A DNA stretch of 62,000 nt from Phoronis australis (Eukaryota; Phoronida; Phoronidae), in NCBI GenBank assembly GCA_002633005.1, contig NMRA01000057.1, forward strand, positions 597,296 to 659,295, read 5' to 3'. Below are positions 1 through 12,869 of the stretch, piece by piece (position 1 is the stretch's first letter; each line of letters starts with the position of its first letter). A model generated the notes under the pieces. The model saw only the letters and a program-made list of their open reading frames with translations. It ran no database searches and was not told the origin of the DNA. Both the position numbers and the translations under genes were made by a program.

Positions 1-214
1 AAACAAGTACCGGTATGTCTCTTAGTATGAAATTGTGAGTACACGGAAGCGTACTGGCGCAGTGGTAGAGCACGCACAGTCTAGCAGACAGCTCGTGAGA
101 TTAAGTGTGTGGCACTTACAAATTTTGCAGTTTTACACGTTCTCAGTGTTTTTTCATTTGATAATGCATAAATTAAGGAAAGTGCTTGTTTTTAGAGGCA
201 AAAACAAAATTTTA

Positions 215-319
215 CCCCTCATGAGAGGGGGATTTTTACCCCCCACCCCTCCCTATTCGACGCTATGCGCGGCCTCTGCCTCTGTTGGCGCCCGTTATCA
301 TATCTTAGATCCGCCACTG
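215..319. mobile_element. Right end of a CAGTGGCGGATC-family element, truncated
   Basis: The sequence has a CCCCCC-rich interior like 5510-5660 and ends in CTTAGATCCGCCACTG at 319, matching that family's terminus. No left terminus with a matching target duplication was found. Confidence 0.45.
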
Positions 320-844
320 GCAGTCTAGTTAAATCAAATGAAAAGAGCGTGCTTTTACAACCTTAATCTGGCGTAAATCTCTTGTTGTGATCACCATTCC
401 CACTGCTCTCAATGTCACTCAACCAATACGCATCGTTTTGGTTTACAGTAACCCCTACAATAGTGTTCAAATAGAAGCAGTTCTATTTTGGTGGCTCATA
501 AAGGTTGTCCAAAAAGGAACAACTGGCAGTTAAAATTGCAGAGCAGAAATTAGATAAACACTTGTCTCAGAAAATGAGAGAAATACGAGAGATGATTTGA
601 AATGCGAATGTAAATCAAAACGTTCGGCTTAATATGGTAAAAATATGAACAAATGACTTCGGCCAACACTGTTCTCGACCCAGATTCGGTACAATTGCTA
701 TAGTTTTGAAAGCGAAGTCCACTTTGTGCTAAATCAAACAATGTTGCTATGTACAACCCCCATCTTTCTTGTTGTCCATGACCTTGACTTTTTGGATCCG
801 TCCTTTCTATCACGTGCCCGAGTTTCATATTGAAACCTGCCTCC

Positions 845-984
845 CGTTCAGTAACGCTAGGCCCTCGCTAAAAAGCAAGACTTCGCGAGATTACGTGAGA
901 TATTGCCGTGTATTTCAAATATGAACACGTGACTTTGAATAGGTTTTAGCTAGGTCCTAGCGTAGGTTCTAGCACTACTGAACG
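845..984. mobile_element. Palindromic MITE, about 140 bp
   Basis: The left end CGTTCAGTAACGCTAGG is mirrored at the right end by the complement CGTTCAGTAGTGCTAGA. The interior contains TACACGGCAATATCTCACG (in complement), shared with 1857-1975 and 17745-17880. No coding potential. Confidence 0.65.
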
Positions 985-1666
985 CACGCCTGCGCTCGTC
1001 CTGAGCACTTTGAAACGTGTACACAGCATGCAGATTTGAAAGTTGTACTTCAAACACGTGACAAATGAAGATAAAAACGTTGCAGAAACTGAAGAAATGT
1101 CGAATGTTGTTATCGACTGACAATAACATGAAATGAACCAAACTTGGAAATAAAAATATTTGTTGTCCCGCGTTGCCCCCTAGATTATTTAAGTGACAGT
1201 CATGTGACACTATTATATAGTGTGCGACGAATTTCAGGGGATGGCGAGGAAAAGACGAATGGTTGCTGCCACCGATGGACAACCGTAACATAGTTCCTCG
1301 TGCGCATGACACTCAATAGTCACCACGTCTGGTATTTTTCCAAATATTTCTGTGATGTAGAAAAGAGATTGGCATACACGTACTGTGTTAACTGCATGGC
1401 CATGACTAGTGTAGGTTTTTGCTGACTAATTTCCGGACATACATGTACGCCACCACTGAATCGATTCGATTGCAAGTCCCGGCTGCGAGTCTGTCACACG
1501 CCCATTCGATCTGCACTCGAATATTCGCCAGTTTCCGCACGACAAGTGTATCGTGTACGTTACTGATTATTGTACTTCGTTGCGGAGAAGCACGTTCTCG
1601 ACGCAAAATTCACAAAGAATATGCAACAACTATAGAAACGTTCTCAGTGAGACATAACGTGGCACG

Positions 1667-1796
1667 GGCGGCGAAGCCCTGAAAAAAGTGGAAGGCTATT
1701 GCCCTCCAGTTCCCCTGTGGTGCACCGCCCATATACCATGGGCGGCGCAGCCCTGAAAAATTTGTAGGCTATAGCCCCCTATGGTGCGCCGCCCAT
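1667..1796. mobile_element. Two adjacent GC-rich hairpin elements (GGGCGGCG family)
   Basis: Each unit runs from GGGCGGCG-x-AGCCCTGAAAAA to TGGTGCRCCGCCCAT, so the ends are inverted repeats and the interior (AGGCTATWGCCC) is itself palindromic. Units are at about 1667-1730 and 1739-1796. Related elements lie at 17511-17583 and 55411-55540. Confidence 0.7.
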
Positions 1797-1856
1797 GTGT
1801 GAGTGTGAAATACTGCAAAGTATGACTAGCAGCTGGAGGGGGTAATACTGGCGTGC

Positions 1857-1975
1857 GTTCAGTAACGCTAGGACCTAAGCTAGGACCTGGCTAAAATCTA
1901 GCTAAAGTCATGTGTTCTCACTTAAAATACACGGCAATATATCACGTAATCTCGCGAAGTCCAGTGCTGTAGTGG
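1857..1975. mobile_element. Second copy of the CGTTCAGTA MITE family, partial
   Basis: It begins CGTTCAGTAACGCTAGGACC and shares the interior AAAATACACGGCAATAT and TCTCGCGAAGT with the copy at 845-984. The opposite terminus is not clear. Confidence 0.6.
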
Positions 1976-1989
1976 TAAAAGTAGAGGTA

Positions 1990-4900
1990 AGTAGGCGCCT
2001 AAAGCCCATCGTATCACCTTGAGCACTGAACGTAACTTACGGTGCGTAGGCGCTACGTTCAAATGCCAAAAGGTGGTTGGCTGCGCCTACGTGCGCCTAC
2101 GCCCCACTATAACACAGCCGTTTAATCACACTTGAAAGGTCAGTTTTGAGTAAGCAGCTAACAGAGCTTCGTCGCTCGCTGCACTTGTTTGCGTGACCTT
2201 CCTGATAACCCCTCCGTCGTACTAATTAAGTTGCACATCGTATTGTGTCCTCTGTTGCTTTGTATAGAAATTATAGTGCATCATTTCATGTCTACTTGTG
2301 AAAAAATTTCGTGTGAGCTTTTACGTATGTCTCTTGGTTAGTTTGGAAACTAACGAAATAAAGATCACAAATAACGAAAAGTGTCGTGTGTTCAATGCAT
2401 TTTGCCTATACATATTCTGATATATACTTTTATGTGACGTATGTACACGATAACATCATAGCGAACATTGACTAATGTTCAATCAAATCCTGGGCTCATA
2501 TGCTACTTATTTTGATATCAAACCTTTCCAAATTGGAGTTGCAACCCACAGCACAGCAATAATACTTCGTGGGAATTTGAAAGATCGAGTAACGCAACAA
2601 AGAAAAACTTGTCAAGAATCAGACAACAACAGCTAGCGGTACGAAAACGGGTCACCAAATGTACCTGACGGATGTTTACGGCATTGTGGGTAAATACTGG
2701 GAGACTGGCGTGTCGTTGTACATGTATAATCCGGGACGGAACTATTGGGGCGAGTTTGCAGAAAAAAAGAGAAACTATTGTATGAAAATTAGAGTTCGAG
2801 TTCAGAGATCTGATGAGGAAGACAAAAGCTGTTGCTAAATGTCCAAACCAATAGCCTCCCAATTCGCTTGAGTTACCCGGTATAATTTAGTGCATACCAA
2901 CCTTTTCTTCCATAGTCATCTATTGAAGTTTTTCCGATTCCTAGAAAAAACAGATGTAGGTATGAATTTATGAAATCATTGAGTTTCATTTGACAGATAC
3001 AAGTACGATTGCTGACACCTGCTGTGCATTACAGCCGAATTTTCCCATGACGACCTATATAAAAGCGTCAATTTGACCACCTCATATCCAACTTTGTACA
3101 AACTACGTTGACAATTATTGGTGGAGTAATGGCACCCCCGTTAGTTAATCATTTCGACAAATTAGCGTTTGTGTTTGAGTAGAAAAGGAACTGTTTTCAA
3201 TGTTTAATAATCTATAAAACTGCAGTGCACGTATCAAAGTGGCACAGGATGCGAAAATTGCAGACTAGCTTGCATTATTCAAAGTGGTTCTCTACCACTG
3301 AAGCAGAAGTCAAACTGTTCACCACCTATTTTTACATTTTGTTTGCAAAGATTTTGAATTTCTGTTTATGTCAAAGCATTTTTCCTTAAACTTCAAATTA
3401 GAAAAAATTATCCGCCAACTGCTCGTCACTTCGTCGATTTGTCTCCCACAAGGCAAAGCCCGCCTCTTTATTTGGTATGGCAAGACAAAGACGTAGCACG
3501 TTCCCTTGTAGGTAAAATGTGAACTTTGCTGTAAACAAAAAACTTATTTACTTGGTAAATGTTTATTGGACAATACTTTTTAGCACATGCGCTCTTATAC
3601 ATTAGGCTCGGATAATTTAAAAACTGTATTGGGATGCTAGTGTTTATACGCCGTCTGTGGGTCAAACATAGTGAATCTGACTATTTCTTTTTTCTAGAAA
3701 TGCAATATTCGAAGTGAGTAACTCTAACTTTAGCATCCCTAATAAGTAGATTCGCCACGATCTGTTTAAAAGGTTTTTTCAACTTATCGCGTTCCATGCC
3801 TCTTTAAAGAACCATATGTAACGATGCACGACAAAGCTCTTTTAAGCCAGTGAACAGTATACATGAACACACGAACTGATATATCCAAGGGTTCCCCAGA
3901 ACAACGGAACCAATGAGTTCTATCACATAATAACACATTCCACCGTCCCCGATCAAACATTTCAGTGGCCGCCATTTTGCTTGGGCATGCTGTTAGGAAG
4001 CTTACTTGCGAAATAATGACAATTCACCGACTCGCATGTTTTTGCTTGACCTTGTGGTATTGATCTTGCTTTTTACTGGGAGCTTCCGTCTACGAAACAT
4101 AGCCCAGGTCTGTATGCACGCCTTTTTATACTATCATATTTTCTAAGTGAACTTCAGTATAATTCAATTGTGTCTGCCATTTTGTGAGTTCGCCACCAAA
4201 AATTAAAATAGATTTTAAAAGTCTAGTTTGAATTCTGTATATTTTGAAAAAAAATGCGGTGTTGAAAATACGTCATTTGTGAATACGTTTAGACGGAAGT
4301 TCGCTTCGTAAGGCTTTTAACGAAAATGAAATGAAAAATAATCTTTAACATAACGAACTAAATTTGAACTGAATGCTTGACAAAAAGAGTGCCTGATATC
4401 CCTGCAACTCATAGCGTATACTGCAGCACAGTTTGTGGTTTTGTTTTGTCTACTTTTCCTCATGTTATCTAAAATCGCTGCCCACTCACAACTTTGACCT
4501 ACCTATAAGTAATAACAAAAGATAACAATATTTGAAGTAGGATACACTCGTACTAATAGCTAAACGAAGACATTCCATCTTTGATGAAACTCATGTTTCC
4601 GGTTTACATTTTGTAAGCGATAACGATAATGATGATGATGACAATGACAATAACAATAAAAACAAATATACTAATAAATAAGAATAAGAAGAACAGTAAT
4701 TTATCTTTGGTTCAGTGGCAGATAACAAAGGCTGGTGATAAAGCGTAATTTTGCATAAGTCGATTAGATACTCCAACATTAAAAATAGATTGATCGGCTT
4801 ACATGATGATAGTTGTGGTAATACCTTGTTTGAGTGACTTCATGATTTATGTTCAAAATAAATCCAAAGTAAGTTTGCAGGTTCACCGACTGACAAGTGC

Positions 4901-5500
4901 GCGAAAGTCGGTCCGCTCCCAACCCTCTAAGCGACCGCTCTTTCCACAAGCGTTCCCATAAAGAGCGTTCCTTCCTCATAATTTGTTTCTTTTCTCATGA
5001 GCTCGAACAAAATTGAGCGACCTTTATTCAAGCTTACAAATCTGGAGAAAAGAATTGAATTCACGAGAAAAGAAGGGTTGTCAATTTCTGGCCAATTCGA
5101 TTCGTGAATAGGCTCAGCTATTTATCATAGACAAATACATTCGAATTGCCAATATTTTGTCTCTCTACTCAGCGAGCAAATTATCCGCAACGGGTCCCAG
5201 CTGGAGGTTGTCTGTCAAGTGATTTGGATTATGAGATTACGGTTCAATTTCTCAAGTTTTTTGTGCTTCTCAGAAATTAAGAACCGCGTGTACGTATTTA
5301 CCCATCATTACAAAAGTCAACGCGCTGTAGGAGGGTGCAAAAATTGCATAACTTTACATAAGTCCGTGGTATGGTGACAAGTTACCTAATATTCCTAAAT
5401 CAACGTAGTCGAGGTCATGGGCCGGGATGTCGAGGGTGTACAAACACGTATACTCAACATATAATCTACAGCCTGCAGCTTACGCTGATATTCTCACCAG
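1990..5500. other. No supported gene
   Basis: AT-rich sequence with only short open frames (up to 114 codons) that lack domains, good splice context or family resemblance. No repeat structure stood out. Confidence 0.6.
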
Positions 5501-5509
5501 CAACATCAG

Positions 5510-5660
5510 CAGTGGCAGATTTAGAGGGGAGCCAAGCCCCCCACCCCCTAAAATTATCCCAGATTCCATTTGGCAGGTACGTGGTGCGAATGTCTGACGG
5601 GCAAAATCCTGGCTAATGCTCTGCCCTACCCCCTAACTCAAGATCCTAGATCCGCCCTTG
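5510..5660. mobile_element. hAT-like MITE, 151 bp, 5-bp target duplication
   Basis: It starts CAGTGGCAGATTTAG and its right-end complement is CAAGGGCGGATCTAG. ATCAG flanks both sides (5505-5509 and 5661-5665). CAG termini suggest hAT-type elements. A related right end (CTTAGATCCGCCACTG) ends at 319. Confidence 0.72.
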
Positions 5661-5669
5661 ATCAGCGCA

Positions 5670-8600
5670 GCCTCACCGCCCCCACAATCCATTATCACCA
5701 TTAATGTACGTCATTATCCTAATCTCAATAGTCATCGTTATCATTTTTCTTGTGCTAAAAGCATACTCTAATATAGCGGGCGTACTTAAAAAGAAATTAA
5801 TGACTTTCATACAACCCCCCTCTTCTATTGAATCCGTGTTCGAGTAAACTATTTTCAAGTCTCAGCACTAATAAGCCAGGTGAATTAAAAATGATTCAAA
5901 TTGAAACCAATTGCTGAATGTTCTGGGATGAAGGTTGTTCATTTTACGACCCGTGCTGCCCGTAGGAGAATAATGTTCACAAAGCCGAACTAAGAATGTC
6001 ACGAATATTGAAATTCAGGTGAATGTGATTTTTTTTCTACCAAAATAGTAAATTTCCTTACAAGCCCCATCAGAAGTACATTTTTAACACGATAGTCAAG
6101 TCAGTAAATACATATGTCACAATACCTCACCGGACGAGAACTGATGTGTTCAATGGACGCTTCGCTGGATTGTTTTGTCACCAGTACTATCAGGGTTTGC
6201 ACCGTATCAAACTGAACTTTAAACTGACTTGTAGAAGAAAGTCGAAATCCCAGATCAACTATTGGCGTCAGTACATGAATCCAAAGCAAGCCGTCTATTA
6301 ATTGCAATCCCAACTTCATCAATCTGAATTAAGCTTCATCATTCACACGTATTCACTTCGGAATTCCCTGTTTACATTATAAACGGGACACCCAGGCTAG
6401 GCACCCAGGGGCTAAGCACAACGGTTCACCTATTGGCTGTCAATTTTCTACAAGTTTATTTAAGCTTTAAAGTAAACTCGCTTTCTCTTCAACCAGTTTA
6501 TAGGTCAAGACGAATTTTATTGGAATAATTGTTATTTGTCCCCTCTAATCATACACACAAATGACACTCTTCAAAATTATGTTTGCAACGATGGCGCACG
6601 ACGCTTCTGTTTTTATGAATTAAGTATTGCGCATCATCGTCGGAAAGTCACTTAGTTGGGACAAAGATACTATAAAATCTTTGGTTGAGAGCAACACATT
6701 ATCATACTTCACCTTACAAATGAAATGTCCGTTGACTTGACACAAATTGACCCTTGTTTAGCTCGCTGTCGTAGCACTCTCCTCTTTGAACAAGATTTGC
6801 TCAAAACACCACACAGGCTGGTTACTAATCACTGCAACCACACTTCGAGGATTCACGCCCGCGTACGCGACCAAATGTGACTGTGGGAGCCTGGATCGCT
6901 TATTTACCTGAGCGGGGTCTTGACCCTTTGGGTCATAGGTCAACGGGTTGACAAAGCGACGGCAATGAAGGGCAGACTACCTGGTTGTCCGCTTTGCGAT
7001 GTGCTTCGCGGCGAATCGCAGTACCCGGAAATGACAAAAATTCGGTATCAGTTTTGTCTGCTTTTGGAAAATCTCATTTTTCCAGAGTGAGGTATTTTAC
7101 AAAGGCCTACTCAGAAAAATTCCATAGCCTAGTACAATACAAGAACACCATTCATCACAAACAGCAGGGACAGACAAGTACGCCTGAGAATTAAAAATGT
7201 CGGTGTATTTGTGCCAAGATTTACGTTTTTAGTTTTACAGACGTAAGTCAAAATCAACTCGTTTTCCGCACTGGGGCCATTGAAATGCGTCTTACGTTTG
7301 GTGAATAGTAGTTGATGTGAACCGAACTATGGGCTACAGTGGTTGTCTCGTGATGGCAGCTTGAAACCGTGCCAAACTACTATGCGCACGTCTGCTTTCG
7401 TAAACAATTTTAACCCCGGAAAACACAGCATAGGTGGGATACACCGGCGTGGCAGACTCTTTCAACAATTGCGTTTTTCAACTGTTCCAAATTCCTAACA
7501 TACCTGTGGTTTCTGAAATGCGATGGATGTGTTTTAAGCGTGACCTTGAGAGAAAGAGAGAGTTAAAATATTTATTCAAAACCGTGATACATACTCGTGT
7601 AACATGTAAAGAAAACTACGACACTGGTGGTTCTACATGTAGGTAGCCCCTGGTACACGGGCACAAAATTGCTGAAATCAGAGACCTAATACACTACACG
7701 TCAATCAAGTCAGATATGGACATGGCTCAAAATAAGGTAAAAAAATAGAGGCAAGATAAAAAAGTAATTAAAACGAAAGAAACGAGACATTACACATCTA
7801 TAAAAATTACAAAAACTAAAGGCAGATTTTGATTTTTAAGGCACAGAACTAATGTTTGTTTCGTTTTAAACTATATATTCAAACGAACCGGAACGATAGT
7901 TCAAGTTAGTCAAAATAAGTCGTGTTGAGTAAAAACATATTCAAATGGCGGACGAATGGACAAGAGGAATATATAACACCTAGCATACATTGATGTGCAA
8001 ACATGGACATCGAAATTGAACATATCTATTATTAAAAGTAAGTAGCACATAATAATGTAAACGTTCTATTTTCCACAGTTGAGTGCAATTAGGTCAAGTA
8101 ATTTGTTTCATGCTTTCGAAGTTATATGTATTGAGTGTGTGTGAAATTTAATCATAATATCTTTTTGGGGGAAAACACTTTTGCATACATGAATAATGCG
8201 AGGTTCGTGCGGGTGCATTTTGTCCTGTTGATTATTGTAGTTACTACCTGGCGTAAATTTGTGACGTGCATAACTAAAGTGTTCTATTTCCGAGCTCTAG
8301 TTGCTGTTCTTTTGTTTGAGACGGTCTTTTGTTATTGCTGGACAGCCCAAAAATTGAAACATCACGTCAACAAGACATTAGATTCAGAAATTTTATGGGC
8401 CACTGGTTATGTTGGTTACAATTTTGACCCCAGCAAGTATTTGCATATATGGGATGGGACAAAGTAAGTGATTTGTATTTCAAAATTAGAATGACGGTAA
8501 TTTGCAGAAACGGAACTTAATAGGCTTTGATAAGATTCTTCATGTTTTCTTTCTATCTTTTTGATATTTTGTGAACGTGTTTGTTCCTAGTGAAGTTTTT

Positions 8601-9220
8601 GTCAGCGTATTCTGGGAATTTTGAAGGTAGTATCATAGGTGATTGTTGTTTGTTAATTTTGAGGTATTTTCGTTTTTAGTGTTTCAGTAGATGACTATAA
8701 AGTGTGCATTTGGTTTAGGAAGAGCTTAAGGCTAGTTTGTTCACCTTGTAGTTTATTCCTTCCGTATTACCCTCTTCTATTTGGCTGGATGTTTCTGAAC
8801 GATACGAAACCCAGATCAGGTGAATCTAAACAAGGTGCTTCTGCTGTCTGTGCAATTAGCAGCAGAGGCTGGGTCGAGATTACGCCAACCCTGGACGTAT
8901 TCACCCTACATCCCCCATGTCTCGCACTACGCAAGTCCGCATAATATTTGCTGTTCAAGTTTGTTTTAGGAGACACATTTGCTCACTCAACTACACCATA
9001 GGTTCCATCTTGGCGTGTTGTTTTCGTTATAATTGTATTAGTAGTCAAGTAGCCTTGTTACCACAGAGTACCTCTATGAAATTCTTGGTATTGTATTTTT
9101 TTATTGTTTTATAATGAGGTCGCCCCTTAAAGCATTTTAGCGGGTTTGTAACCATGCCAAACTGGAATATCTTTTAAATATGTAAATTAAGGTCGGTATT
9201 ATGCAAAACTCTGTTTTCCT
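5670..9220. other. No supported gene; one open frame with a splice donor
   Basis: The only frame of note is 8135-8467 (+), which has a hydrophobic segment and ends at a GTAAGT. It has no family match and is discussed as a finding. The rest is unremarkable AT-rich DNA. Confidence 0.55.
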
Positions 9221-9229
9221 TGTAATTTC

Positions 9230-11180
9230 CTCGCCAAGCACATCAGATTATTTAGAAGTCTTTACTTATGTTTCTAGTTTGCATGTGAATAAATCGTGAA
9301 TTGGCATAATTTATGCAAATTGAGGAAACAGTAGTTTAAAAATTGTCTGGCTACCAAGCACCACAGGTAAATTTTATCAATATTTAGTTTGCACCCGTGT
9401 TTCTATGGTCAATTATTTTACTGAGATCAGTTTGCAAGCTGTTGTATGATAAGTTTGCATAATTTATGCAAATAATTACCACCATTATTCAAAATCATTT
9501 TGATACTTGCGCCCGCGTTTGCGAGGTCAATGAATTTAATGAAATCAATTTGAAGGTCATTACGTCATAAATTGCATAAATTGACACGACTTATAACTAA
9601 TGCAAATATAGGTCAACTGACAGCATTGCAGCTTGAATTTTTAATAACATTTATTGTTATGTTGATTTTAAAATTTCAAAGAAGACAATGTCAGTGGGTG
9701 GTGGTGAACTCTACAAGTGAATTTTTTTTATTCTACCGTTTTTCTGTGCAAACCAAAACTTCGACACTATATATAAAACTACTAGTTTACAAGATCGTTT
9801 TCATTCGGACAGCATTTGTATATGCCTTGTGTAAATCTGTACAAAATGCTGAGATGTTTTTAACTTTATAATGTAATATAATGCAAAATCTGTAAAATAC
9901 GTTTCCAAGCAATACTTCAAAAATTTTCTATGTGCTGTTGAATTAACCTGCAATTTTACCTGTTTTTAATTAATTTACAGTTCACACATGTTTTAACAAG
10001 ATTACGCGCAATCTAGTACATGTATGGGCTACCAAAGGTTATTTTATAACACAATGCGCTACATTTTTGGTTCACTTTTAGGTCCATAGCCTCAAAACAG
10101 TTACGTAATACCGTAAAAATGTTGTGTTGGCATTCCACTTGCCAATTGCACCGCTTTCGATAGGACTGATTCGCTGAAGCTTTGTTCCGGAAATGGCGAA
10201 CACGCGCCATTTTCTTTTTCTGGTAATGGAAATAGAGTCCTTTCAGACAGTGAAACGCTTAATTTAAGTTTCGTTTTTAGCCAGCTAAACATGGTGAGAT
10301 TTAAAATTCAAGTTCTAACACTGGTTATGACCGTTTTATGAAAATTGAGACTGACATCATGACAGTATGACTGCCAGCCAACATAACATATATGGCATCT
10401 GTAGATTTTTATGTTAACTTTAGAGGGCAACTTTCCCGCAAACAAATGATTGCTGAACAGACAAAAAGTGACGTTTTAAATATGCCGGGTTGTGTATCAC
10501 AAGTGATTGGTTTTGGACATTTTCCAAGCTGCAAGTTTTTAAAATTTGTTAAGCTTGATGCCATAGTTGTAAAGGTGTATGATCTTAGTGTCTTCCCTGA
10601 GAGGTAACTCATAACCCATGCTAGCAGCACATCTCTCAAAATGATTTCAGATCTTGTTCTGGTGGCACAACATGCAACGGTCTCTCATCCTTAATCAGTC
10701 CATCCAGAGTCACACGTAACACAAAGACGATGAGTCAAACTACTCTTGGTGGTGACAATTTACATGAATTTATGCTGTAATGACCTGCAAACTGGCTTCA
10801 TTAAATGCATTGCCTACAACATCATGGGTGCAAATATCAAAATAATCTTAGGTAGTTATGAGCAGAGAAGTTTAAATAATAGCGGCCTTTATTTGCATGA
10901 ACTATGCAAATGTATCATCTAATAACATGTGAACTCGTTGAATTAGATTAATTACCAACAGAGCCATGGATGCACATATCAATATAATTTACAAGTGGTG
11001 TCCTATACCACAACAATGAGCACAAACATCATAATGCTCTATAATGGCTGCGTTAATCTGCACAATTTATGCAAATTCTTGATGTATGTACCGTTGAAAT
11101 TGCTCCATTAAATTCACTGACTGCAGAAATATGGGAGCAAATATCAATATAATTTACCTCTGGTGCCTAAAATTGTTCAA
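9230..11180. mobile_element. Foldback-like element with inverted tandem-array arms
   Basis: The left arm (about 9230-9600) holds degenerate units of about 130-150 bp. The right arm (about 10800-11180) holds units that match the left ones when reverse-complemented, for example TTGATACTTGCGCCC and GTGAATTTAATG. Each unit contains ATGCAAAT or a close variant. The 1.2 kb between the arms has no recognised gene. Large arms built from tandem units fit Foldback-type elements, but target duplications were not located. Confidence 0.6.
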
Positions 11181-11367
11181 ATTTCTTACAGATAAACCTT
11201 TGAACATAATCGACAAATGTGCAAAATTTCAAAGAGATCTGTGTCCAATTGGGCAAGTACTGTCAAATTAAAAACAAGAGGACAAAATTACATTATCAAA
11301 AGGAAGCTCGCTTATTTTAATCTATGCTCATCTTCTCATCTTCCTCCATGACTAAACGGAGCCGTTT

Positions 11368-12449
11368 CTACCAACCAGAAATACTTTTCCGTATTTCTTC
11401 CATCGAGATTTCCTTCCATGACATAGCTATCTCGTCTTTTAACTCCTGCTCAGTAAATTTGTCTCTCATTCCATTGTAAACCTTCTCCTTAGAGAGTCTC
11501 ACATGGCCTAGTTCTTTGGATTGCAGTAAGGACTGAGCGGAGGCCACTTCTCTTTTTGGATGAATTTTGTCGTGGCCTCCTCCAGATAAGCCTGCGTTAT
11601 CTTGCTCGTGTGTGAAGGAGCCCCATCGTGCTGAAACACGCACTAATTGTTTTCAGGATGAAGTCGCCTGCAATCCGGGAGAAGATTTTCATCCAATAAC
11701 TGCATGTAGCATTGACTGTTAACTTTGGCTCTATCAGTGTCAATAAATGAAAATTTGTTTTTCATTCCCATGATACTCCAGCGGAAAGCATTACTTTTTT
11801 GGAAAACCTGGAAGTTTTATGAATGAGTCGAGAAGGCTGAACTTTTCGTTTTTGTTTCCAATAAACACGTCGATCGTTTTGCCGATTTTTAGGATTTCTA
11901 GCATAAAGTCCTTTTCATTAGTGAAAATGATTCAGTGACGTAATAGCGGTCATGAACGTATCGAATTTTTCTTTTCTTTCTATTGTTTTGATCTCTCCGT
12001 GATACCCACGTTCTTTTAAAGGGGTTTGGCTCCAGTTTTCTGGTCATACTTTGCACAGAAGACTTGCTCACTTGTAAATCGCTTGTGACTTCTCTCAGAG
12101 ATTTGTGATTCCCCAGGTTGTCCTCCTGGGATTGGATCAATTCAACACGATCCTCGTTTTCTTTCGAACATAAGGTTTTTGATCTCCCACTGCCACTTTT
12201 ACGCGCAACAGACCCTGTGTTGCCTATTTTAGCAATAAGTCTATTTACAGTGGTACGACTCCATCCTTTTCTTGGGAACTCCCTTACTATTCTTCTAACA
12301 CCCCACCGTTTCTTCTTTGAACAGGTTTCAATAATAGATTGATCACTTTCACTCAAAGGCACAGATCTGATAATAAAAACACAAAAGACTTGAGACCCAG
12401 AAGGGCATTTTGACAGATGCCAGCACAGCATAAACACGATGAAAGTCAC
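11368..12449 (-). pseudogene. Decayed mariner-like transposase
   Basis: The minus strand encodes an N-terminal helix-turn-helix region (SIIETCSKKKRWGVRRIVRE, then GWSRTTVNRLIAKIGNTGSV), followed in a shifted frame by IIFTNEKDF and further on by VFQHDGAPSHTS and WPPLSPYCNPKN. These match the mariner/Tc1 DDE/D layout: catalytic block 1, the block-2 QxDGAPxH motif and a WPPxSP-x-x-NP block. The first catalytic Asp is Asn here, the third block has lost its Asp/Glu, and there are stops and at least one frameshift near 11930. The copy is inactive. A possible outer end (GGTGTCCCAAAAAAG on the minus strand, near 12640) was seen only on the right. Confidence 0.82.
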
Positions 12450-12678
12450 AGTGATATTGCAGTTTTCACCTTGCTGTTTTGAATTTCACAGTTTTTCCAT
12501 GATTTTTATATTTCTCTTAAATACTTTTTAGATTTGTTGATGACACCCTGAAGATACACTGTGAAAAGTTTGAACGAATTCGACTGGTCAATTGTTAAGA
12601 AATTACTTGTTAAAAGTGGCTCACTTTTTTGGGACACCTAATAAATACTTTTTCATACTTGACAACTTATCGATAATA

Positions 12679-12850
12679 AACAAACGATACTGTTCTGTGT
12701 TTAGCCAATTTTACATCTGTAAACAGACGACACTGTCCTGTGTGTAGCCAATTTTACATCTGTAAACAGACGACACTGTCCTGTTTTTAGCCAAGACTTC
12801 ATCTGTAAACAGACGACACTGTTCTGTGTTTAGACAGATGACACTGTTAT
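12679..12850 (+). repeat. Minisatellite, 43-bp period
   Basis: The phrase TGTAAACAGACGACACTGTC recurs with starts of ACAGACGA at 12723, 12766 and 12809, giving an exact 43-bp period, with degraded flanking units. About four units in all. It abuts the right side of the mariner remnant. Confidence 0.85.
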
Positions 12851-12869
12851 GCCTTTATGCATGCAAGAG

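Noticed and set aside
35-110. Possible tRNA gene near the left edge (GGCGCAGTGGTAGAGCAC)
   Set aside because: It resembles a tRNA 5' half and box A, but no box B, anticodon arm or acceptor closure follows.
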